A DNA stretch of 64,000 bases from Deinococcus hopiensis KR-140 (GCF_900176165.1 NZ_FWWU01000009.1:1304501-1368500), one strand, 5' to 3'; counted from the stretch's first letter, positions 45,702 through 55,443 are shown. Translations and numbers: made by a program. The notes: generated from the sequence alone by a model not told the origin.

Positions 45702-46916
45702 TCAGAATCCCAGGTTGATGTCGAGCAGTTCGGTGGCGGCCTCGCCCAGCGCACTCTCGCCCAGCGTCACGTCCGCCGCGAAGTCGTCCAGCGGCGCAAT
45801 GGCCCGCACATGCACGCCCTGCGCGACGTAGCGGGCGCGGCGCACGTCGGCCCAGGGGGTGGCCAGCCCCAGCGTGAACACCTGCGCCAGCCGGTTGGTC
45901 AGGCTGATCCACACCAGCCGCCATGGACTGAAGGAAGCCCCGGTGCGGACCACGCCGCCGATCTCCACATGGTTGAGGACGTAGCGCATGGTGGCGGCGC
46001 GGACGTACTGCCACGCCACCACATACAGGGCCAGAAAGGCAAGGTACGCGGCCCCCACAGCGACGGCGATCCCCGTCCAGCTCCAGTCGTCCAGGTTGCT
46101 CCGTAGACCCCCCACCACGGCAAACACGGCGATCAGGGGCACCGCCAGCAGAACCGTCCCGCCGATGGTCAGGCCCAGCCCAGTCAGCCCGATGAGGTAA
46201 AATTGCCCCACGTCGCCCCGGAAGGTGGCCCGGGCGTTGCCGTAGGCGGCGTTGTGCACCTGAAAGCGCCGCTGCATGAACCATGCCCACGGCAGGCCCA
46301 GCGCGCTCGACAAGCCCCCAACGATGTTGCCCAGCCCATAGGCCAGGTACGCCTCGCCCGCCTGCCCGTGGTGACGGAAGCGCAGGCCCCGGTGTGCCGT
46401 GTTCGCCGCCGTGAAGCGCAGCGACTTCATAACCAGCCAGGGGTACAGCACGAAGAACAGTACGGCGATCAGGCCCGCCAGCCAATAGGTCTTCTCAAAG
46501 TTCTGCGACAGCGTGTAGGTCAGGAAAAATGCGCCCACGATCAGGTAGCCGCGCAGCAGGGCCAGCGGTTCGGCGGTGTACTCGAAGTTGTGGCCGTCCA
46601 GCCAGGTGTGGCCGTAGAAATACTGCCGTTGCCGTACCCGCGCCCAGGGCAGGTACAGCCCCAGCGTCACGATGCTCAGCGCGGTGTTCACGATCCAGAT
46701 GCGGAAGTATTCGCCCGCCTCGCCGGTAAAGGCCATCGGATAGACCTGAACGTTGGGAGCCACCGGGCGCAGGGCCACGGGCTGTGGGGACGGCCCGCCC
46801 GCCTCTCCGCCTCCACCTTTTTCCAGTCGAACCGGGGGAAGGGGGGCAACCTGCTCCTCGGCCTGCGGGTGCCGTCCCAGGGGTGGACGCGGGGGCTGGG
46901 GCGGCTCGTCGGTCAT
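45702..46916 (-). CDS. DUF898 (YjgN-like) membrane protein
   Basis: The 404-residue protein has a proline-rich cytoplasmic N-terminus (about 1-60) and then DUF898 membrane repeats. FTGEAGEYFRIWIVNTALSI and LGLYLPWARVRQRQYFYGHT are the family signature, followed by about seven more helices. The pattern recurs near YGNARATFRGDVGQFY and LVWISLTNRLAQVFTLGLAT, which shows an internal duplication typical of DUF898. Its function is unknown. The downstream M48 peptidase is the usual neighbour, which suggests a joint membrane role. ATG at 46916 is the natural start. Confidence 0.88.
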   Translation of the reverse strand: MTDEPPQPPRPPLGRHPQAEEQVAPLPPVRLEKGGGGEAGGPSPQPVALRPVAPNVQVYPMAFTGEAGEYFRIWIVNTALSIVTLGLYLPWARVRQRQYFYGHTWLDGHNFEYTAEPLALLRGYLIVGAFFLTYTLSQNFEKTYWLAGLIAVLFFVLYPWLVMKSLRFTAANTAHRGLRFRHHGQAGEAYLAYGLGNIVGGLSSALGLPWAWFMQRRFQVHNAAYGNARATFRGDVGQFYLIGLTGLGLTIGGTVLLAVPLIAVFAVVGGLRSNLDDWSWTGIAVAVGAAYLAFLALYVVAWQYVRAATMRYVLNHVEIGGVVRTGASFSPWRLVWISLTNRLAQVFTLGLATPWADVRRARYVAQGVHVRAIAPLDDFAADVTLGESALGEAATELLDINLGF

Positions 46917-47040
46917 GTGCGCATGCTATAGGCAAAGGGGCGCAGGCGGGGCCAAGGATCCCGCTCCGTCCAGACGGGAAGTCGGGGCAGTTCCCACCGA
47001 TGGTGTCCCTCCTGCCTGAAACGTCCCGCCCCCCCGCGCC

Positions 47041-47046
47041 TACACT
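47041..47046 (+). promoter_or_regulatory. -10 box for leaderless ispG
   Basis: TACACT lies six bases before the ATG at 47053 with no ribosome-binding site. Confidence 0.5.
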
Positions 47047-47052
47047 GGGGAC

Positions 47053-48288
<1,236 letters not shown>

Positions 48289-48393
48289 TGGGGGGATGAG
48301 GAGCAGCCCCTCGAACCCAATCACTTCGTAAGCAATTCAATTGGAGTGCGTACCAGACTGCTGCCGTTCCACCCATTTGCGCCATCATCCCCT

Positions 48394-49086
48394 ATGCACC
48401 TCGCCCTGATTGCCGACATTCACGCCAATGTCTACGCCTTGGACGCTGTACTCGAGCATATTCGGGGGCAGGCGGTGGACCTGACCGTCAACCTCGGAGA
48501 CGTGCTGTGGGGCAATCTCGACGCGCCGGGCTGCGTGGAGCGGGTGATGGGCTTTCCCGGGGTGCGCGGCAACCACGACGAGGAGTTGGCCCCTGAGTGT
48601 GGACCGCTGACCGAGGAAGCGGGGGCCTTTCTGGCCGGGCTGCCCCTCACGTTGCCGTTGGAAGGCGTGCTCTGCTTTCACGGCACGCCCACGGGCAACC
48701 GCCAACACCTGATGTTGACGGTCACGCCGCAGGGGGCGCGGCCCGCCACGCCGGAAGAGATTCGGGACCGGCTGGGCGAGGTGGCCGCTTCCGTCGTCGT
48801 CTGCGCCCATACCCACCTGCCGCGTGTGGTTCAGCTTCCGGGTGGGCCGCTCGTGGTCAATCCCGGCAGTGTTGGGCTGCCCGCGTATACCGACGCCGCA
48901 CCATCCCCCTACGTCGCCGAGAATTTCAGCCCACACGCCCGCTACGCCGTCCTGACCCGGACCTGCGGGGGCTGGCAGGTGGATCACCACGCCGTGCCCT
49001 ACGATCACGAGCGGGCCGCGCGGGAAACGGCCGCTGCGGGCCGCCCGGACCGGGCCCACTGGCTGCGAACCGGGCTGGCACAATAG
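48394..49086 (+). CDS. Metallophosphoesterase (YfcE/calcineurin-like)
   Basis: The 230-residue protein is a single-domain metallophosphoesterase. The five metal-binding blocks are visible: ADIHAN, NLGDVLWG, RGNHDEE, a middle FHGT and CAHTHLPRV. Such proteins hydrolyse phosphodiesters or phosphomonoesters, often cyclic nucleotides or diphosphate-containing metabolites. ATG at 48394 is preferred to the upstream open extension, because it puts the first DxH block at residue 8. CATCAT lies five bases before it. The DUF4259 gene starts four bases after its stop, with a CACAAT box of its own inside this gene's end. Confidence 0.87.
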   Translation: MHLALIADIHANVYALDAVLEHIRGQAVDLTVNLGDVLWGNLDAPGCVERVMGFPGVRGNHDEELAPECGPLTEEAGAFLAGLPLTLPLEGVLCFHGTPTGNRQHLMLTVTPQGARPATPEEIRDRLGEVAASVVVCAHTHLPRVVQLPGGPLVVNPGSVGLPAYTDAAPSPYVAENFSPHARYAVLTRTCGGWQVDHHAVPYDHERAARETAAAGRPDRAHWLRTGLAQ

Positions 49087-49090
49087 ACCC

Positions 49091-49489
49091 ATGAATATTT
49101 GGGGCACCGGCAGTTTCGAGAATGAGGTGGGCGCGGCCTTCGCGGAGGAAGTGGTGCAGGACGGCGCGTTCGCTCTGGCCGAGGCCTTCGACGTGGCGCT
49201 GGACCCCGACACGGAGTTCCTCGCTGCGGAGGAAGGCCACCGCACCCTCGCCGCCGCTGAAATCCTGGCCGCCGTGCTGACGGGAGATACGTCCAGCCTT
49301 ACCGGCGCGGCCCTGCGCGCCTGGGTGGCGGGTGTGGACGCGGCGGAACTGGCGGGCTTGCGCGAGTCGGCCCTGGAGGCGGTGATGCGGGCGCTCGGCC
49401 CGGAGAGCGAACTGCCCGAGTTGTGGGAGGGCGAGGACGCCGAAGCCTGGCGCGCGGATGTGGAGCGCCTGCGCGCCGAGCTGAAATAG
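49091..49489 (+). CDS. DUF4259 family protein
   Basis: This 132-residue soluble protein begins MNIWGTGSFENEVGAAFAEE, the signature of DUF4259, whose members are small acidic proteins of unknown role. A helical ADVERLRAELK end follows. It has no signal peptide or membrane segment. The start has CACAAT six bases upstream. A 26-base nearly perfect GC palindrome follows the stop and may terminate the transcript. Confidence 0.8.
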   Translation: MNIWGTGSFENEVGAAFAEEVVQDGAFALAEAFDVALDPDTEFLAAEEGHRTLAAAEILAAVLTGDTSSLTGAALRAWVAGVDAAELAGLRESALEAVMRALGPESELPELWEGEDAEAWRADVERLRAELK

Positions 49490-49490
49490 G

Positions 49491-49516
49491 GGAGGGCGCG
49501 CGCGCGCGCGTCCTCC
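49491..49516. terminator. GC-alternating palindrome after DUF4259 gene
   Basis: GGAGG and CCTCC flank a (GC)7G run (49496-49510). The whole 26 bases is nearly self-complementary, so it can fold as a hairpin, and the alternating purine-pyrimidine tract could also adopt Z-DNA. Confidence 0.5.
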
Positions 49517-50096
49517 GTGGCGGCGGTGTGGCTGGCCGGAGCCTTGGCGCGGCTGACCGGCGATCCCTCTCCCTGGCTCCGGGCGGACCTCCGCCGCTGC
49601 CTGCGCGAGACGGGGTGGCATCTGGACGCTTTCGCCTTTTCTATGCCGGACGGCCCGACGCAGCCCTTTCACCCTGCGGCCTCCCACCGGTGGGGCCGGG
49701 TGGAGATGCGCGTTCACCGCCGGGTGCCTGTGATCGGCGTCATGGACGCCGGGGTGCCCTGCACCGACCTTGCCGCTACGGTCACATGCTGGAGTGCGAG
49801 GGGCCCACCCGCCACCGGTCCTCCCGCTCTGGCGAAGCGGTGGTGGGCGGGCTGGTGCCCGGTGTGGGCCGGCTGGGTGAGGTGTACTCGGCGCGTGAAC
49901 TGGAAGGGTTGGCTCCGGAGGACGCCCGGGAGCTGAGGCGCTGGCACAACCTTTTGCGGGGGCGGCGCACTGTTTTTCGAGTGGTGAGCGCAACCCACTG
50001 GAGCTGGTGGCCGCTGCACCGTGGTGGCTGTTTGACCGTTTGACGCTGGACGGTTACACCAGGGCTGCAAGCGCGAAACTGTTCTCGCCAGGGTAA
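49517..50096 (+). pseudogene. Decayed gene of unknown function
   Basis: Three collinear frames carry one protein. The first has AAVWLAGALARLTGDPSPWL through DLRRCLRETGWHLDAFAFSM and RRVPVIGVMDAG. The second begins near 49785 with MLECEGPTRHRSSRSGEAVV and GGLVPGVGRLGEVYSARELE. A third gives NPLELVAAAPWWLFDRLTLD and ends SAKLFSPG at a TAA (50094-50096). Two frameshifts separate them. The family is not recognised. It lies just before the nfeD-flotillin pair. Confidence 0.6.
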
Positions 50097-50153
50097 CGGA
50101 ACTTCGTTTTACATGCGCCGAAATCTGGCGCAGGGCCGGCGCATACTCGTGGG

Positions 50154-50804
50154 GTGATGAGCCTCGCGGTGGACGCGGTGATCCTCGGCCTCGCCGGATT
50201 GATCGGCATGGCAGCGCTGGGACACGGCCACAGTCACGCCCACTCTTCTGGACATGGACACGACCTGGGCCACGGGCACGGCGGGCACACCCCTGGCCAC
50301 GATCCGGGGAGCCACCTGTCTCCCGAGCACGGTCTTCCCGGACATGGGCACGCCGCGCCCCACGCACCGCCCGGTTCTCCAGCCCTGGACCTGCTCGCCC
50401 TGGCCTCGCCGCGCGTGCTGTTCAGCGTGATCCTCGGCTTCGGCATGACCGGGCTGGTGGTTCCGCCCCACGGCCTCCTCGGCCTTCTGATCGCGCTGGT
50501 GGGCGGCGTGCTGTTCGAACTGCTGCTGATCCGGCCCTACTGGAGCTTTCTGCTGCGCTTCGCCTCGCGCCCCGCGCACACCCTCGACAGCGCCGTGATG
50601 ACGCGCGGCGAGGCGGTGACCACCTTCAACGCGGCGGGCCAGGGCCTGATCACGCTGGAACTCGACGGGCAGGTGCGGCAGGTCCTCGCCACGCTCACGG
50701 TGGGCGAGCGCGATCAGGGTGTGCGGGTGCGCCGCGGAGACCGCGTGCTTGTGCGGGAAGTGCAGCCTGGCAGCGGCGCGTGCGTGGTGTCCAAAGTCAA
50801 GTGA
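50154..50804 (+). CDS. NfeD-like membrane protein with a histidine-rich loop
   Basis: The 216-residue protein has an N-terminal membrane helix (about 3-22), a loop with 15 histidines between about residues 24 and 70 (GHGHSHAHSSGHGHDLGHGH and beyond), two more helices (about 82-125) and a C-terminal OB-like beta domain (about 140-216, ending SGACVVSKVK). Helices plus OB domain and its place directly before a flotillin gene identify it as an NfeD-type partner. The His-rich loop is not usual for NfeD and suggests metal binding. GTG 50154 is followed at once by ATG 50157, and either could start. It probably forms a membrane-microdomain complex with the next gene product. Confidence 0.82.
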   Translation: MMSLAVDAVILGLAGLIGMAALGHGHSHAHSSGHGHDLGHGHGGHTPGHDPGSHLSPEHGLPGHGHAAPHAPPGSPALDLLALASPRVLFSVILGFGMTGLVVPPHGLLGLLIALVGGVLFELLLIRPYWSFLLRFASRPAHTLDSAVMTRGEAVTTFNAAGQGLITLELDGQVRQVLATLTVGERDQGVRVRRGDRVLVREVQPGSGACVVSKVK

Positions 50805-50868
50805 GCTGGTGGGCAAACTGGCCTTTCCTTTCTCCCCGGCTTCAAACCGGAAAGCGGGGCTCTACAAT

Positions 50869-52224
50869 ATGGAACTGAACGGACTCGTCGGCATCGTGGT
50901 GATCCTCCTCGTGGTGCTCATCGTCATTCCGCTGCTCGTCAGCACCTTCTTGCGTAACGTGCAGGCGGGCACCATCCGCCTCGTGAGCTGGTTGCAGGGC
51001 GGCACCCGCATCTACCGTGGTCCCGGCAAATCGTTCGAGGTGCCGCTGCTCACCACTGGCACCACGCTCAGCAGCAAGGCGATCAACGTGGACCTCGATA
51101 TCACGGACCAGACGGCGGACATCGACACCGCCGGAATTCCGCGGCCCATCAAGGTGCGCGTGCTGGCGAGCGCCATCGTGAGCGTGGGCGACACAGACGC
51201 CCTGATCAAGACGGCGGCCAACCGCTTTTTCAGCAAGCCGCAAGAGGAGCAGATGGCGATCTTGAACGACCTGCTCTCCTCGGCGGGGCGGCGCGCCATC
51301 AACCTGCTGACGCACGATCAATTGTTCTCGGCCAAGTCGGCGGCCGTGCTCCCAAAAGACGCCGTGGCGACGACGGCCATCGTCCACGCCGAGGAACCGG
51401 GCGTGCAGGCGGGGCGTCCGGTGCCTTCCTCGGTGGTGGAGGACGACGACGATCCCCTCGCCATCATCATCCGCAAGGCGTGTTCCAAGGAGCTGACGGA
51501 CCTGGGCCTGATCTTCAACTCGCTGAACATCAAGGTGGTGCAGAGCGAGGTGGCCGAAGCCCGGCGGCGGCAGTCGGCGGCGGAAGCGAGCGCCAACGCC
51601 GAGATCGTCGCCACCCAGCAGGGCCGCCGTGCCCGGGAAGCACAGATCGAGGCCGAGCGCGCCATCAGCGACAAGAGCCGTGAGCTCTCGCAGACCCAGG
51701 CGTCCAACGCGGCCCTGGTTGCCGAGGCCGAGGCGCTGAAGCAAGACGCCCTCGCCACCCAGCGCGGGGCCGAGCTGCGCGCCACCCAGCTCGCCCAGGC
51801 CGAGGCAGACGCCCAGCGCGTCCGGATTCAGGCCCAGGCCGCTGCCGAGGCCGAGGCCATCCGCATCCTGCGCCTCGCGGAGGCCAACGCCGAGAGCATC
51901 CGGCAGGTCAACCGCGCCATCGTGGAGGGCGGCGAGGCGTACCTGCGCTACCGCCAGATCGAGATGCTGCCGGACCTCGTGCCCGAGATTGCCAGGGCGC
52001 TGGCGCAGGCCAAGCTCGTCACCATCAGTGGTGGGGCGGAGGGCGGGGCGGCGGGGCAGACCACCGGTCAGATCAGCGACGTGGTGCAGATGATCCTCGC
52101 GCTTCAGGCGGTGGGTCCGGCGGCCGCGGGCGCGGCCGCTCAGGGACTCCCCGCGCTGGGGAATAACCCGCCTGAAACGCTGGACAACCTGACCGTGCCC
52201 CTGGGGGAGAAGGTCCGGCGGTAA
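50869..52224 (+). CDS. Flotillin-like SPFH/band-7 protein
   Basis: The 451-residue protein has an N-terminal membrane helix (about 8-26), an SPFH domain (about 30-220; GTIRLVSWLQGGTRIYRGPG, SSKAINVDLDITDQ) and a long charged, Ala/Glu/Gln-rich coiled coil (about 230-370; AEARRRQSAAEASANAEIVA, IEAERAISDKSRELSQTQAS). An oligomerising tail follows. Flotillins organise membrane microdomains. With the NfeD-like gene 64 bases upstream it forms the classic pair. TACAAT directly abuts the ATG at 50869, too close for a leaderless start from that box, so it may be chance, or the true start may lie a little downstream. Confidence 0.9.
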   Translation: MELNGLVGIVVILLVVLIVIPLLVSTFLRNVQAGTIRLVSWLQGGTRIYRGPGKSFEVPLLTTGTTLSSKAINVDLDITDQTADIDTAGIPRPIKVRVLASAIVSVGDTDALIKTAANRFFSKPQEEQMAILNDLLSSAGRRAINLLTHDQLFSAKSAAVLPKDAVATTAIVHAEEPGVQAGRPVPSSVVEDDDDPLAIIIRKACSKELTDLGLIFNSLNIKVVQSEVAEARRRQSAAEASANAEIVATQQGRRAREAQIEAERAISDKSRELSQTQASNAALVAEAEALKQDALATQRGAELRATQLAQAEADAQRVRIQAQAAAEAEAIRILRLAEANAESIRQVNRAIVEGGEAYLRYRQIEMLPDLVPEIARALAQAKLVTISGGAEGGAAGQTTGQISDVVQMILALQAVGPAAAGAAAQGLPALGNNPPETLDNLTVPLGEKVRR

Positions 52225-52245
52225 AGGGGGGGCGGTGCCGCGTCC

Positions 52246-53097
52246 TCAGGCGTTCACGTTGATATCGGCCGCCCGCGCCAGGGTGCGGAACGTGCCGAAC
52301 AGGTGCAGGGCGTCGGGACTGTTCCAGGCCACCGTTACGCCGTCCACCCGCTCCACACCCGGCATCCGCTCACACTGGTCCGCCCGCGCCTGTCGGTCGA
52401 ACGACAGCTCTGTGCGGGCGGGCCAGCGGGTTGTGTAGGGCCTGGCCTGATCCGCGGTCCTGACCGCCTGCTCGGCCCCCTCACGGATGCGGCGTTGAGC
52501 CTCTCGGGGGTGAAGGTGAACCGCGGCGTAGGTGCTCAGCCCTTCTTTCACCGGCACGCACACCACCCCTTCCCCCAGCTCGTCCCGAATCTCGGCCATC
52601 GCCACGTCGTCTCCGGCCGCGAAGACCACAGGCACGCCGTAGTGTCCCGCGATCAGGGCATTGAGGCCGTACTCGCCTGTGTCACGGCCACCGATACGGA
52701 CGTTGCGAATAAAGCCGTTCCAGGTGTGGGCGAGGGGCCCGCGCACGCTTCCCGCCCGCGCGTGGTAGCCGAGGAACAGCAGCGCGCCCACGCCTGGTTC
52801 CTGCACGCCCTGCACCATGCTGAGGGGTTTGTCGTTGCCGGTGGTAAAGCGCACCTGTTCGGGCAGCAGCTCGGGCAGCAGGTTGCGCATGGTGTCGTGC
52901 GAATCGTTGACGAGCACGGCGCTGGCCCCACCCGCCAGCGCGCCCTCGGCAGCCGCCGCGGCCTCCAGCGTCATCCGTTCGCGTGCGGCCTGGTACTCGG
53001 TGCCGTTTACAAGACCGCCGAATTCGGGAGGGCTGACCTGCACCCAGCTCGAAACGCCGCACACGCCTTCCATATCCACACTGATGACGACTTTCAT
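52246..53097 (-). CDS. M55-family D-aminopeptidase (DppA-like)
   Basis: The 283-residue protein matches the M55 zinc D-aminopeptidases. It opens MKVVISVDMEGVCGVSSW (the Asp-x-Glu metal pair), followed by LVNDSHDTMRNLLPE, the LFLGYHARAG histidine, PLAHTWNGFIRNV and GGRDTGEYGLNALIAGHYGV. These give the metal-binding His, Asp and Glu set. It would release N-terminal D-residues from peptides, for example from wall recycling. ATG 53097 is chosen over the open extension upstream because TAGGCT lies seven bases before it and the protein then starts at the first strand. Confidence 0.9.
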   Translation of the reverse strand: MKVVISVDMEGVCGVSSWVQVSPPEFGGLVNGTEYQAARERMTLEAAAAAEGALAGGASAVLVNDSHDTMRNLLPELLPEQVRFTTGNDKPLSMVQGVQEPGVGALLFLGYHARAGSVRGPLAHTWNGFIRNVRIGGRDTGEYGLNALIAGHYGVPVVFAAGDDVAMAEIRDELGEGVVCVPVKEGLSTYAAVHLHPREAQRRIREGAEQAVRTADQARPYTTRWPARTELSFDRQARADQCERMPGVERVDGVTVAWNSPDALHLFGTFRTLARAADINVNA

Positions 53098-53104
53098 ACC
53101 CGGT

Positions 53105-53110
53105 AGCCTA
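53105..53110 (-). promoter_or_regulatory. -10 box for leaderless D-aminopeptidase gene
   Basis: On the minus strand TAGGCT lies seven bases before the ATG at 53097. It is inside a near-palindrome (CGGTAG-CTACCG) that could also be a binding site. Confidence 0.45.
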
Positions 53111-53148
53111 CCGTGAGGCGCGCGGGCCACGGGCCAGGAGGGGCGTGC

Positions 53149-53154
53149 TAGCCT
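53149..53154 (+). promoter_or_regulatory. -10 box for the map leader ORF
   Basis: TAGCCT lies eight bases before the ATG at 53163, the first codon of the small leader ORF, as in the leaderless genes of this window. Confidence 0.45.
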
Positions 53155-53162
53155 GTTCCGCT

Positions 53163-53300
53163 ATGTCACGGCTTCCGCTCCGTTCCAGATCCCCCAGAAA
53201 AGCGCTGGAGGGTTCTCCATTTCGCAGAACCCCTCTCTGCTCCTGCGGTGTTGCGCCGCTCTGCGGGCCCTGCCGGGCGGGTCAACCGGAGGTCAAATGA
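53163..53300 (+). CDS. Possible 45-residue leader peptide coupled to map
   Basis: This small frame starts at an ATG eight bases after a TAGCCT box and ends with a TGA that overlaps the map ATG (ATGA). The peptide is basic at first (SRSPRKA) and Cys-rich at the end (CSCGVAPLCGPC). The CxC and CxxC pairs could bind metal or a redox partner, or be chance in GC-rich DNA. The same overlap style joins the next two genes, which favours a real coding unit. I found no family. It could regulate map by translational coupling. Confidence 0.4.
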   Translation: MSRLPLRSRSPRKALEGSPFRRTPLCSCGVAPLCGPCRAGQPEVK

Positions 53301-54058
53301 GCCGTATCGCCCTGAAATCTGTCCGTGAGATCGAAGCCATGCGCCGCGCAGGAGCGCTCGTGGCCGAGACCTTCCGGGTGCTCGAGCCCTACGTCAAACC
53401 CGGCGTGACCCTCAAGGAACTCGACCGCCTCGCGGAAGAACATATCCGGGGCAAGGGGGCCATCCCCGCTTACGTCGGCTACGGCCCCAAGAACAACCCC
53501 TTTCCCGCCACGCTGTGCATCTCGGTCAACGAGGTGATCTGCCACGGCATCCCTACCGACCGCGCCCTCCTCGAGGGCGACATCGTGGGCGTGGACATCG
53601 GGGTGCTGATGGAGGGCGTGTACGGCGACGCGTGCTACACCTACACGGTCGGGAAGGTGACGGACGACGTGCAGAAGTTGGTGGACACCACCCACGAGTG
53701 TCTGACGGCAGGCCTCGAAACCGTTCGTCCCGGCGGCCGCACGGGAGACATCGGTCACGCCATCCAGACCCTCGCCGAGTCGCGGGGGCTGTCGGTGGTC
53801 CGCGAGTACACTGGCCACGGCATCGGCAAGCGGCTGCACGAGGAACCCACCATCTACCACTGGGGAGCGCGTTACACGGGCCTCAAATTGCAACCCGGCA
53901 TGGTCTTTACCATCGAGCCGATGATCAACCTCGGGCGGCCCGAGACGCGCCTGATGCCCGACGGCTGGACGGTGGTGACTGCCGACAAGTCGCCCAGCGC
54001 CCAGTTCGAGCACACGGTGGTGGTCACGCCGAAGGGGCACGAGATTTTGACGCTGTGA
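53297..54058 (+). CDS. map: Type I methionine aminopeptidase
   Basis: Map removes the initiator methionine from nascent proteins. The 253-residue enzyme has the five metal ligands in family order: Asp in IVGVDIGV, Asp in YGDACYT, His in YTGHGIGK, Glu in TIEPM and Glu in FEHTV. The substrate-pocket motif CHGIP is at about 75-79. Length is that of the short class without an N-terminal extension. GGAGG lies upstream of the ATG at 53297, which overlaps the stop of a small leader ORF. The next gene overlaps the map stop. Confidence 0.96.
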   Translation: MSRIALKSVREIEAMRRAGALVAETFRVLEPYVKPGVTLKELDRLAEEHIRGKGAIPAYVGYGPKNNPFPATLCISVNEVICHGIPTDRALLEGDIVGVDIGVLMEGVYGDACYTYTVGKVTDDVQKLVDTTHECLTAGLETVRPGGRTGDIGHAIQTLAESRGLSVVREYTGHGIGKRLHEEPTIYHWGARYTGLKLQPGMVFTIEPMINLGRPETRLMPDGWTVVTADKSPSAQFEHTVVVTPKGHEILTL

Positions 54059-54705
54059 CGGTCGCCGCTTCCAGGCCTCCCCAGGTCCCCAAGTTCCCGC
54101 GCGGTGGCCTGCGGCCCCTGTTTCCCGAACATCTCGAAGACGAGGGTGTGTACCGGAGCGCGGTGCTGGAGGGGCAGGACCTGTCGGGCCGGGCGCTGCA
54201 CGCCGTGACCTTCGAGGCCTGCGTGTTCCGGGAGGTCAACCTCCGTGAGGCCGCGTGGTCCCACGTTCGCTTGCGGGACGTGCGCTTCGAGGGCAGTGAC
54301 CTGTCTGGGGCAAAGTGGACGGAGACGGGCGTGCAGCGGGCGCAGTTTACCGACTGCCGCCTTCTGGGCTTTCAAGCGCCAGAGGCCGTACTGGGGCACG
54401 TCCGCCTGACGCGCGTGCAGGCCGGGCTGGCCCTTTTCCTGAAGGTGGACGCCAAGGCCCTCTGGCTGGAGGACTGCGACCTCTCCGAGGCCACCTTTAT
54501 GGACGCCAGGCTGCCCGGCGCGGTCTTTCAGCGCTGCACCCTGCGCCGGACCGACTTTCGAGGAGCGAAGATGCCGGCCGCAGACCTGAGAGGCTCCAAC
54601 CTGTCCGGCCTCAGAATCGGCCTGCCCGAACTGGAGCAGGTCGTGGTGGAGGCCGCGCAGCTTGCGGACCTCGCCTTCCTGCTGGGCGTGCGCCTGTCGG
54701 AATGA
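54055..54705 (+). CDS. Pentapeptide-repeat protein
   Basis: The 216-residue protein is built largely of pentapeptide repeats (A(D/N)LXX-like): LEGQDLSGRALHAVTFEACV, FREVNLREAAWSHVRLRDVR, FEGSDLSGAKW and later CDLSEATFMDARLPGAVFQR, TDFRGAKMPAADLRGSNLSG. Such repeats form a right-handed quadrilateral beta-helix. Some members mimic DNA and protect gyrase, but most are uncharacterised. A GTG start overlaps the map stop (GTGA), and its end overlaps the next gene's ATG. A DNA-mimic role would be of interest in a DNA-repair specialist, but there is no direct evidence. Confidence 0.87.
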   Translation: MTVAASRPPQVPKFPRGGLRPLFPEHLEDEGVYRSAVLEGQDLSGRALHAVTFEACVFREVNLREAAWSHVRLRDVRFEGSDLSGAKWTETGVQRAQFTDCRLLGFQAPEAVLGHVRLTRVQAGLALFLKVDAKALWLEDCDLSEATFMDARLPGAVFQRCTLRRTDFRGAKMPAADLRGSNLSGLRIGLPELEQVVVEAAQLADLAFLLGVRLSE

Positions 54706-55370
54706 TTGCCGTGAGGTCCGTCGTCATCCCCGATCTTCACGGCTGTCCCCAGTTTCTGGAGTGGGTGCAGGAGCGCTTTCCGGGCCGCCACCTCATCTTG
54801 CTGGGCGACCTGATCCACCGCGGACCGGATTCGCGGCGAACTTTGCGCCTCGCGTTGCGGCTGGCCGAAGAGGGCCGCGCCAGGTTGCTGTGGGGCAACC
54901 ACGAACACTGGGTCTGGCAGGAGACGGCGCGGCTCTCGCCTTCCGGACGGGAGAAGTGGTTCCGGCGCGAGGGGCACGAGCTGTTCGCGGCGTACGGTGG
55001 AAACGGCCGCGCTGTCGGGGATGTAATGCACGATCTGGGCCGCTTCGCCCGCCTGGCCCGCCCCTACCACGTGGAGGGTAAGATGCTGTGCGCCCACGCC
55101 GCCCGCCCCAGCCTGGGCCGCACGCCAGATGAGCTGCTGGACCGCGGGTACCTGTGGGACCGTCCCAAGACGGGTCTGCACCCGCTCCCCACCCACGTCT
55201 TCCCCGAGTTGAGGTATTCCGTCCACGGTCACACGCCCCAGCCGCGCCCGCTGGTGGACCTGGAAGGGCAGGGCGTGGTCTACCTGGACCTTGGCAGCGC
55301 CCGCACGGGCCGCTTCTGCGTGTGGGACGCGCAGCTCCAACGGGTGGTGCTGTACCGGGAGGGCGACTGA
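54702..55370 (+). CDS. Metallophosphoesterase (serine/threonine phosphatase / ApaH-like)
   Basis: The 222-residue protein has the blocks PDLHGC (residues 10-15), LLGDLIHRGPDSR, LWGNHEHW, an H in LCAHAARP, and SVHGHTPQPRP. These are the metal ligands of the PPP-type and diadenosine tetraphosphatase family. The ATG overlaps the stop of the pentapeptide-repeat gene (ATGA), so it ends a map-led coupled unit. Substrates may be phosphoproteins or dinucleotides. No signal peptide is present. Confidence 0.88.
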   Translation: MIAVRSVVIPDLHGCPQFLEWVQERFPGRHLILLGDLIHRGPDSRRTLRLALRLAEEGRARLLWGNHEHWVWQETARLSPSGREKWFRREGHELFAAYGGNGRAVGDVMHDLGRFARLARPYHVEGKMLCAHAARPSLGRTPDELLDRGYLWDRPKTGLHPLPTHVFPELRYSVHGHTPQPRPLVDLEGQGVVYLDLGSARTGRFCVWDAQLQRVVLYREGD

Positions 55371-55403
55371 ACTTGCGCCGCCTGCATCTGCTCTGGCGTC
55401 CCC

Positions 55404-55409
55404 TACAAT
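55404..55409 (+). promoter_or_regulatory. -10 box for the pot operon
   Basis: TACAAT is 35 bases before the proposed AUA start of potA and leaves room for a leader with a strong ribosome-binding site (GGAGGG, 55431-55436). No clear -35 box. Confidence 0.5.
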
Positions 55410-55443
55410 TAGGCAGTTGTAGTTCTATGCGGAGGGTACGGGC

